Below are positions 51,954 through 58,407 of a stretch of DNA of 58,407 bases, one piece after another. Within the stretch, counting starts at the first letter, position 1, and every line of letters begins with the position of its first letter. Below the pieces are notes generated by a model. The model ran no database searches and was not told the DNA's origin. It was given only the letters and a program-made list of their open reading frames with translations. The stretch is from an uncultured Lachnospiraceae bacterium (GTDB taxonomy: Bacteria > Bacillota > Clostridia > Lachnospirales > Lachnospiraceae): assembly GCA_910586715.1 (NCBI GenBank), contig CAJUJG010000016.1, positions 1 to 58,407 of the forward strand, in the 5' to 3' direction. The position numbers and the translations under genes are program-made.

Positions 51954-53948
51954 ATGGTTTTAAAAACTGAGGAGACAAAAAGACTGGGGATTTTTTTTGT
52001 ATATGATGAGAATGGAATAATTGATGATTATATTATTGTTCTTCTTAATGCACTCAGGAAACATATGAGTAAAATTTTTGTTGTATGTAATGGTATCCTT
52101 TCAGCAACAGGAAGAGAAAAGTTGAATCAGGTATCAGATGAAATTCTTGTGAGAAGTAATACGGGTTTTGATGGTTGGGCATATAAAGAAGGAATAGAGC
52201 ATATTGGCTGGTATGAATTGAACAAGTATGATGAGTTGATAATGTTTAATCATACCATAATGGGACCGGTTAATTCCTTTGATGATATGTTTGAATATAT
52301 GGATAGACAAGACATAGATTTTTGGGGAATTACAAAACATCATAAGATAGATTTTAATCCGTTTACGGCAAATGGATATGATTATGTTCCCGAGCATATA
52401 CAGTCCCATTTTCTTTGCGTTAGAAAAAGTATGTTTATGGATAGAAGCTTTGTGGAATATTGGGAAAAGTTTCCTGAGATTAATACATATTTAGATGCCA
52501 TTGCCAAACATGAGGTTATATTTACAAAAAAGTTTGCTGATATGGGATTTAAATGGAAAACATATGTCGAAACAGATGATATTGAGTATATGAATGCCTT
52601 TCCGCTTATGTATATGACGTTGGAGCTGGTAAAAAACAGAAAATGCCCTATATTTAAGCGAAGGATGTTTTTTCAAGACTATGCGGATGTCTTGGCAAAC
52701 ACTATGGGTAATACAGCAAAAGAGTTTTTTGACTATTTAGTTGAGTATGAGAAATACAATGTTAATTTAATTTGGGATAATATATTAAGGACTTGTAATC
52801 AGGAAGATTTTGTTAGGTGTCTTAATCTTAGATATATTTTATCAAGTACATGTAGTGATAGCGGAAAGCTTAAAGCGGCATTACAGAAAAGAAAAATAGC
52901 ATTAGTTATGCATCTTTACTTTGAAGATTTAATATCTGATATGTGCCAATATGCTTCATATATGCCAGAAGAAACAGATATATATGTTACTACTAATACT
53001 GAGGAGAAGAAAAAAATTATAGAGAGGGAGTTTTCGGAAAGACTTTACAATAAAAAATTAGAAGTAAGGGTTATTGAAAATAGAGGGAGAGATGTAAGCA
53101 GTGCTTTAGTTGGGGTAAAAGATATTATATTTGAATATGATTATGTTTGCTTTATGCATGATAAAAAAACGGACCATTTAAAACCGGGAACCGTGGGAAG
53201 TGGGTTTGCTTATAAATGTTTTGAAAATATCATTTATAATCGACATTTTGTGAATAATGTTATATGTTTGTTTGAAGAAAATCCTAGATTGGGGATTTTA
53301 TCTCCTCCAGCGCCTAACCATGCGAATTTGTTTGGAGGACTGGGAAATGAATGGGGCGAAAATTATAATACAACAAAAGAACTATTAGAAAAGTTGAATA
53401 TAACAGTACCTTTGAATCGAGATAAAACAGTAATAGCACCGTATGGATCTGTTTATTGGTTTAGACCTATATCATTTAAAAAATTATATGATTTTAATTG
53501 GAAGTATTCTGATTTTCCGGAAGAACCATTGGATAATGATGGCACTATTTCACATGCAATAGAAAGAATTCGACCTCTTGTTGTTCAAGCGGAAGGATAT
53601 TATCCTGCTCTTCTGATGTCGGATATTTACGCAGAAATTGAATGTACAAATTTAGACTATTATGCAAGGACATTTAATAAGAAAATTTCGGCGATGTTTG
53701 GATCTAGCTATCATCATGTGCAATTAGACAGATTATCACAATGTAAAGTGGATATGGATGATAAAAACCGAATAATCTCTGAATATCATAAAATAAAGGG
53801 AGAAAAATATGAGCTTGAATTGAAAGCATTAGAAACCATGCAATATGTAGAAGGGCTTAATAAACAGATAGAAGAACTTCAAATGCAAACAAATTTAAAA
53901 TACCAAATTAAGAAAAATTTAAAAAGATTATTCGGTAAAAAAGATTGA
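51954..53948 (+). CDS. RgpF-type glycosyltransferase with C-terminal coiled coil, copy 2
   Basis: The 664-aa protein has two RgpF-like modules (DDYIIVLLNALRKHMSKIFV, NTGFDGWAYKEGIEHIGWYE, then ENRGRDVSSALVGVKDIIFE and VCFMHDKKT). A coiled-coil tail follows (about 610-650: KGEKYELELKALETMQYVEG), then a basic end LKYQIKKNLKRLFGKKD that could touch the membrane. ATG 51954 follows GAGGA; a TTG at 51936 is less likely. It is a close tandem relative of the next gene. Confidence 0.87.
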   Translation: MVLKTEETKRLGIFFVYDENGIIDDYIIVLLNALRKHMSKIFVVCNGILSATGREKLNQVSDEILVRSNTGFDGWAYKEGIEHIGWYELNKYDELIMFNHTIMGPVNSFDDMFEYMDRQDIDFWGITKHHKIDFNPFTANGYDYVPEHIQSHFLCVRKSMFMDRSFVEYWEKFPEINTYLDAIAKHEVIFTKKFADMGFKWKTYVETDDIEYMNAFPLMYMTLELVKNRKCPIFKRRMFFQDYADVLANTMGNTAKEFFDYLVEYEKYNVNLIWDNILRTCNQEDFVRCLNLRYILSSTCSDSGKLKAALQKRKIALVMHLYFEDLISDMCQYASYMPEETDIYVTTNTEEKKKIIEREFSERLYNKKLEVRVIENRGRDVSSALVGVKDIIFEYDYVCFMHDKKTDHLKPGTVGSGFAYKCFENIIYNRHFVNNVICLFEENPRLGILSPPAPNHANLFGGLGNEWGENYNTTKELLEKLNITVPLNRDKTVIAPYGSVYWFRPISFKKLYDFNWKYSDFPEEPLDNDGTISHAIERIRPLVVQAEGYYPALLMSDIYAEIECTNLDYYARTFNKKISAMFGSSYHHVQLDRLSQCKVDMDDKNRIISEYHKIKGEKYELELKALETMQYVEGLNKQIEELQMQTNLKYQIKKNLKRLFGKKD

Positions 53949-53979
53949 TTATTTGGAGTACAGAAAGTGGGATAAATTG

Positions 53980-55992
53980 ATGATATTAGATAGTGTGAGT
54001 GCAAATCGACTGGGGATTTTTTCTGTATATGATGCAGAAGGGATAATAGATGATTATATAATTGTATTATTAAAAGCAGTTAAAAAACATTTGGACAAAC
54101 TTCTTGTTGTGTGCAATGGAATCCTTTCACCGACTGGAAGAAATAAATTGAATGAAGTTGCTGACGAAATACTTGTTAGGGAAAATTCGGGATATGACAG
54201 TTGGGCATATAAAGAAGGTATTGAACATATTGGACAGTATTATTTAAGCAAATATGATGAATTGGTGTTGTTTAATTATGAAATAATGGGACCAGTTAAT
54301 TCTTTTGATGATATGTTTGCGTATATGAATGCACAGGACGTAGATTTTTGGGGGATTACAAAGAATTACAGTATAGAATGCAGTCATATATCGAAATATA
54401 TACGATCGCATTTTTTATGCGTCCGAAAGAGTATGTTTTTAGATCATGCGTTTAAGAAATATTGGAAGGATTTCCCCAAGGTGAATTCATCTCTAGATTC
54501 TTTTATGAACCATGAAAGTGCATTTACAAAAAAATTTGCTGATATGGGCTTTAAATGGAAAACGTATGTAGAAACAGATGATATTGAGTATATGAGTCCG
54601 TGTCCCCTTACATATATGACCAAGGAGCTGGTAAAAGAAAAAAAGTGTCCAGTATTTGAACGAAAGATTTTTTTTCAGGAATATGCAGATGTTTTAGCAA
54701 ATACTATGGGGAATACAGCAAGAGAGTTTTTTGATTATCTTGTTGAATCCAAAAGGTATGATGTTAATTTGATTTGGGATAATATATTAAGAACCTGCAA
54801 TCAGGAAGATTTCGTTAGGAATCTTGATCTAAGATATATTTTGTCAAGTGTTCAAAGTGATGTGAAGAAAGTAGAAACCATATTGCAAAAAAGAAAAGTG
54901 GCATTAGTTATGCACCTCTATTTTGAAGACTTGATACCTGACATGTGTTGTTACGCCTCATATATGCCCAAAGAGGTTGATATTTACATTACAACAAACA
55001 GTGTAGAAAAACAGAAAAAAATTGAAAAGGAATTTTTAAACAAACTTGCCAATAAAAAAATAGATGTTAGATTAATAGAAAACAGGGGGAGAGATGTAAG
55101 CAGTATTTTAGTTGGCGTAAAGGATGTTATATTTGATTATGACTATGTTTGCTTTGTGCATGATAAAAAAACAGCTCAATTAAAACCCGGGACAGTAGGA
55201 AGCGGTTTTGCCAGTAAATGCTTTGAAAATGTTATCTACAATAAAAACTTTGTAAATAATGTTTTATGCTTGCTCGAGAATAATCCGCGGTTGGGATTGC
55301 TGTCACCACCTTCGCCGAATCATGCAGATTATTTTGGGATTTTTGGCAATGAGTGGGGTGCAAACTACGATATTACCAAGGAATTGGCAGAAAAAATGGA
55401 AGCCAATATACCAATTAACAGAAATAAAATCCCAATAGCTCCTTATGGCACATTGTTTTGGTTTAAACCGACAGCTTTTAAAAAATTATATGATTTAAAT
55501 TGGAAATACTCAGATTTTCCTGCTGAGCCCAATAACGTTGATGGTACCCTGCTGCATGCAGTAGAAAGAATGTACTCTTTGGTTGTTCAAGCAGAAGGCT
55601 ATTATCCGGCTATATTAATGTCCGATTATTATGCGGGTATAGAGTGTACAAATCTTGACTACTATACGCGTACATTTAATAATAAAGTTTCTGAGATATT
55701 TGGAAGTAGTTATTTTATGACTCAAATTAATAGGTTATCGCAATATCACAGGGAAATGGAGATTAAAACGCAGGAATATCATAAAATAAAAGGAGAAAAA
55801 TATGAACTTGAGTTAAAAACACTTGAAACAATGAACTATATAGAGAGTCTTCAAAAGGAACTTGCTGATGTTAAGGGGCAAAAGTATGAGCTTGAATTAA
55901 AAGCGATTGAAACAATGCAGTTTATTGAAGAGCTTCAAAAAAAGGCAACTTTAAAATATCAAATAAGAAAAAAGATATTTAGGAAAGACTAG
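53980..55992 (+). CDS. RgpF-type glycosyltransferase with C-terminal coiled coil, copy 3
   Basis: The 670-aa paralogue of copy 2 follows it by 31 bp and is similar over nearly its full length (ENRGRDVSSILVGVKDVIFD, VCFVHDKKT). It lacks a short stretch of about eight residues in the first module (after GITKNYSIECSH). Its coiled coil contains the KYELELK-x-x-ETM unit twice, where copy 2 has it once, and it ends in the basic LKYQIRKKIFRKD. The two proteins may have split donor or acceptor roles. ATG 53980 was chosen as GTGGGA lies upstream; the frame is open to TTG 53953. Confidence 0.85.
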   Translation: MILDSVSANRLGIFSVYDAEGIIDDYIIVLLKAVKKHLDKLLVVCNGILSPTGRNKLNEVADEILVRENSGYDSWAYKEGIEHIGQYYLSKYDELVLFNYEIMGPVNSFDDMFAYMNAQDVDFWGITKNYSIECSHISKYIRSHFLCVRKSMFLDHAFKKYWKDFPKVNSSLDSFMNHESAFTKKFADMGFKWKTYVETDDIEYMSPCPLTYMTKELVKEKKCPVFERKIFFQEYADVLANTMGNTAREFFDYLVESKRYDVNLIWDNILRTCNQEDFVRNLDLRYILSSVQSDVKKVETILQKRKVALVMHLYFEDLIPDMCCYASYMPKEVDIYITTNSVEKQKKIEKEFLNKLANKKIDVRLIENRGRDVSSILVGVKDVIFDYDYVCFVHDKKTAQLKPGTVGSGFASKCFENVIYNKNFVNNVLCLLENNPRLGLLSPPSPNHADYFGIFGNEWGANYDITKELAEKMEANIPINRNKIPIAPYGTLFWFKPTAFKKLYDLNWKYSDFPAEPNNVDGTLLHAVERMYSLVVQAEGYYPAILMSDYYAGIECTNLDYYTRTFNNKVSEIFGSSYFMTQINRLSQYHREMEIKTQEYHKIKGEKYELELKTLETMNYIESLQKELADVKGQKYELELKAIETMQFIEELQKKATLKYQIRKKIFRKD

Positions 55993-56009
55993 TATGGAAG
56001 GTGCAATTA

Positions 56010-56936
56010 ATGGCTGAAATGATAGGGAATGTTAAATTAGACTATACTTTTTATGATGGTGAAGATGTTTATAATGAAGGCGATGATGTTGAAGAGAAGG
56101 TACTTCAGACGGTTAAAGACAGTACTGATTATTATGATTATTTAAAAGTTATGTTAGAGGACAATCGTTATCCTGTTTTATATCAACTTTCTCGCCAAAG
56201 AGAGAATATTGTTGAACCGATGGACATAAAAAAAACAGACAGTGTACTGGAAATAGGGGCAGGTATGGGAGCGGTTACGGGCGCGATAGCGAGAAAAGCA
56301 GGAAGAGTGGACTGTATAGACTTGTCTAAGAGGCGTTCTCAAGCCAATGCTTATAGAAACAGACATTATACAAATATAAAAATATATGTCGGAAATTTTC
56401 AAAAGATAAAGCTGGAACAAAAGTATGATGTTATAACACTGATTGGTGTTTTTGAATATTCTCAGCATTATATAAAATCAGATGAGCCATATGAAATGAT
56501 GCTAAAAGAGACTTATAAATATTTGAAGCCGAATGGTAAATTATATATTGCTATAGAGAATAAGCTTGGGTTGAAATACTTTGCAGGACGCGCAGAGGAT
56601 CATATAGGAGTGCCATATGTTGGGATTGAGGGATACAATAAGGAACATAAGGTTAAAACTTTTACAAGGTCTCAGCTAGAGCATTTACTGATAAAAAGTA
56701 GTTTTAAAGATATATTTTTTTATTATCCGTATCCAGATTACAAAATGCCAATAGAGATATATAGCGACAAATATCTTCCAAGATCAGATTCATATTTTAA
56801 AGAAGATTATAACTTTGATATTGATAGAATAAAAATATTTGATGAGGGGAAGGCGTTTGACAGCTTAAAGGGCACTGATGAAATAAAAAGTATGTTTAAT
56901 TCTTTTTTGGTAGAAGCTGTTAAGGAGGAAAAATGA
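56010..56936 (+). CDS. class I SAM-dependent methyltransferase, glycan-capping candidate
   Basis: The 308-aa protein has SAM motif I LEIGAGMGAVTGAI (80-93), with CIDLSKRR at motif II, DVITLIGVFEYSQHY at motif IV, and YLKPNGKLYIAIENKLGLKY. This order resembles the methyltransferase half of WbdD-type enzymes that cap O-antigen chains. It overlaps the kinase-like/coiled-coil gene by ATGA. ATG 56010 follows GGAAGG; GTG 56001 is an alternative. Confidence 0.85.
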   Translation: MAEMIGNVKLDYTFYDGEDVYNEGDDVEEKVLQTVKDSTDYYDYLKVMLEDNRYPVLYQLSRQRENIVEPMDIKKTDSVLEIGAGMGAVTGAIARKAGRVDCIDLSKRRSQANAYRNRHYTNIKIYVGNFQKIKLEQKYDVITLIGVFEYSQHYIKSDEPYEMMLKETYKYLKPNGKLYIAIENKLGLKYFAGRAEDHIGVPYVGIEGYNKEHKVKTFTRSQLEHLLIKSSFKDIFFYYPYPDYKMPIEIYSDKYLPRSDSYFKEDYNFDIDRIKIFDEGKAFDSLKGTDEIKSMFNSFLVEAVKEEK

Positions 56937-58180
56937 GGAAACTGTATGTAAAGTGCAATAATACAAGTAGAAGCCTCAGATTTAGTATTATTACATCTAT
57001 TGTTGAAGATGATGGTGAAAAATATGTTATAAAAGTGCCTGCGTTTACGGAAGCTAAACAACATATTTATAATATGATTAATAGCTGCGAGATTCTCAAG
57101 GCGACATTTCCTGAAATTTATGTATCGAATGTAGAATTAAAAGGTGACGAGGCTTGGTTTGAATTTATTGAAGGACATAGCTTGGCGGATGAATATGTAG
57201 AATGTATAACAAATAATGATAGAAAAGAACTTTTTAATGTAATAAAAAAACATATATATATTTTAAAGGGAAAACAAGGCAACGAATGTTTGTTTTATGA
57301 AACAGATAAGAGCAAAGAGATATTCGGAGACTTAAGTTGTTATATCGACAAAAAAGCTGTTAAAATATCTAATTTTGAGGCTACTGCTGGAAATATTTTA
57401 TTTTCTTCTAAGGAGGAAAGATATTCGTTTATTGATTATGAATGGGTATTTGATTTTCCAATACCTATGGATATATATATATATCATTGCGTTGTTGGTT
57501 CGGCGTATTGGACAATACCAGGTATTGATAAAATAATTACTAAGCAAGATCTTTTAAAGGAATTAAAAATTGACGAAAAAGTTGAGGAAATATGGCAGAG
57601 GTTTATTCAATATGTTAATGGAAATGGTTCAAATGTTGATTTTATAAAAATGAAATGCCTAAAAAATGTGTATGATATAAAGTATTTATTACAATGTGTT
57701 GAAGATAATAAGGGGCATAAAAACTATATATCTTTATTAGAGGCGGATTTAAAAAAACAGGGACAATATATCAATGAACTGACCGAAGATTCAAAGGAAT
57801 CCCAAAAATATATATCTTTATTGGAAACGGATTTGAAAAAACAAGGAAAATATATAGACGAGCTGACAGAAGGTTCAAAGGAATCCCAAAAATATATATC
57901 TTCGCTGGAAACGAATTTAAAAGAACAAAATAAATATATTAATGAGTTGACTGAAGGTCTTGCAGAATCACAGAAATACATCTCGGTTATTGAAGGAGAC
58001 AATAAGGGAAAACAAGAACGTATTGATGATTTGAAAAAAATGCAGGAAACTCAAAAAGAATTTATATTAGGTTTGGAAGATAATATAAATGAACAACAGA
58101 AGTATATATATTTCTTGGAAAAAGAACTTGAAGAAAAAAGTAACCAATTAGATTTTTACTTAAAAATGAAATGGTCTTAA
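56933..58180 (+). CDS. kinase-like protein with long coiled coil (WbdD-like second half)
   Basis: The 415-aa protein has an N-terminal kinase-like domain (about 1-235): KYVIKVPAFTEAK with a possible ATP-site Lys, FEFIEGHSLADEY hinge-like, then NFEATAGNILF and FIDYEWVFDFPIP. The last holds the N and metal-Asp positions of the fold, while the usual catalytic Asp is replaced (Glu in NFEATAGN). Residues about 260-410 form a coiled coil of 28-residue units. In E. coli O9a, WbdD joins methyltransferase, kinase and a coiled-coil ruler in that order; here the same order is spread over two coupled genes. Confidence 0.7.
   Translation: MRKLYVKCNNTSRSLRFSIITSIVEDDGEKYVIKVPAFTEAKQHIYNMINSCEILKATFPEIYVSNVELKGDEAWFEFIEGHSLADEYVECITNNDRKELFNVIKKHIYILKGKQGNECLFYETDKSKEIFGDLSCYIDKKAVKISNFEATAGNILFSSKEERYSFIDYEWVFDFPIPMDIYIYHCVVGSAYWTIPGIDKIITKQDLLKELKIDEKVEEIWQRFIQYVNGNGSNVDFIKMKCLKNVYDIKYLLQCVEDNKGHKNYISLLEADLKKQGQYINELTEDSKESQKYISLLETDLKKQGKYIDELTEGSKESQKYISSLETNLKEQNKYINELTEGLAESQKYISVIEGDNKGKQERIDDLKKMQETQKEFILGLEDNINEQQKYIYFLEKELEEKSNQLDFYLKMKWS
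57722..57973 (+). repeat. 84-bp in-frame tandem repeat, 3 units plus decayed units
   Basis: Units at 57722-57805, 57806-57889 and 57890-57973 each encode 28 residues (four heptads) of the form YISLLETDLKKQGKYI then ELTEGSKESQ. Diverged units continue to the gene's end. Confidence 0.88.
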
Positions 58181-58190
58181 ATGTGGTATT

Positions 58191-58218
58191 TTTACTGTAC
58201 ATATGTATGTACAGTAAA
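58191..58218. other. perfect 12-bp inverted repeat
   Basis: TTTACTGTACAT (58191-58202) and ATGTACAGTAAA (58207-58218) around ATGT, 10 bp after the coiled-coil gene. No T run follows. It could be a weak terminator or a protein-binding dyad before the next gene. The rest of 58219-58343 shows nothing clear. Confidence 0.6.
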
Positions 58219-58343
58219 GCGTATTAGTAACGGTAAGTCTCATATTGGATGAGAATATATGCTAAACAAAGTATTTTACTTAAGTTATGTGCAGTTATAT
58301 CAGTAAATTTTCAAAATTATATGAGAGAAAGGGTTGACGGAAT

Positions 58344-58407
<64 letters not shown>

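Overview
The window looks like chromosome of an anaerobic Gram-positive in the Clostridia, most likely Lachnospiraceae. This rests on protein resemblance, strong AGGAGG-type ribosome binding sites, consensus sigma-A promoters and moderately AT-rich codon use. No rRNA or taxonomic marker is present, so the family is an inference.

Layout. (1) 1-2321 holds three tandem copies of an Rpn/PD-(D/E)XK nuclease-transposase gene on the minus strand; the first is a broken fragment fused to the end of the second. (2) 2521-4764: a MecA-N-like protein, a polysaccharide deacetylase, a small exported membrane protein, two tRNA-Gly genes and terminators. (3) 5064-18639: a complete contractile-tail operon with a divergent LexA/CI-type repressor. 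It runs terminator, sheath, tube, frameshifted assembly chaperone, tape measure, LysM protein, hub, baseplate wedge, fibre, GH25 lysin and holin. There is no integrase, terminase, portal or capsid gene. I read it as an R-type tailocin of PBSX/diffocin type. (4) 18762-27260: glutamate racemase, a 1933-aa Ig-like surface protein, an SGNH hydrolase and a flavin oxidoreductase. (5) 27282-36275: an m5C methyltransferase with McrB- and McrC/LlaJI-like restriction subunits, followed at short spacing by a VWA protein, a MoxR-type AAA+ ATPase and a leucine-rich-repeat protein. (6) 36377-40928: a membrane-anchored FKBP/trigger-factor-like foldase, an unknown protein, a lipoprotein, an HD-GYP protein lacking its HD histidine, and a small gene behind a leader of about 340 nt with several hairpins. 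(7) 41162-58407: a surface-glycan cluster with GT4 and GT2 glycosyltransferases, two SDR epimerases, three RgpF-type proteins, an ABC exporter whose ATPase carries a Wzt-like C-terminal domain, an acyltransferase, and a methyltransferase followed by a kinase-like/coiled-coil protein.

How it fits together. The glycan cluster resembles ABC-exported polymers whose length is set by a capping enzyme on a coiled-coil ruler (WbdD type), here split over two translationally coupled genes. Two loci in it look built for phase variation. The acyltransferase is interrupted at a G12 tract so that its two halves lie in different frames. A gene starting at 58344 carries at least ten AGAC tetranucleotides just after its start codon. 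The tailocin promoter region shows three copies of a 15-bp operator over divergent promoters, and the tail chaperone gene has a canonical A AAA AAC slip site with a 63-codon extension in the -1 frame. All functions are read from sequence patterns without database searches.
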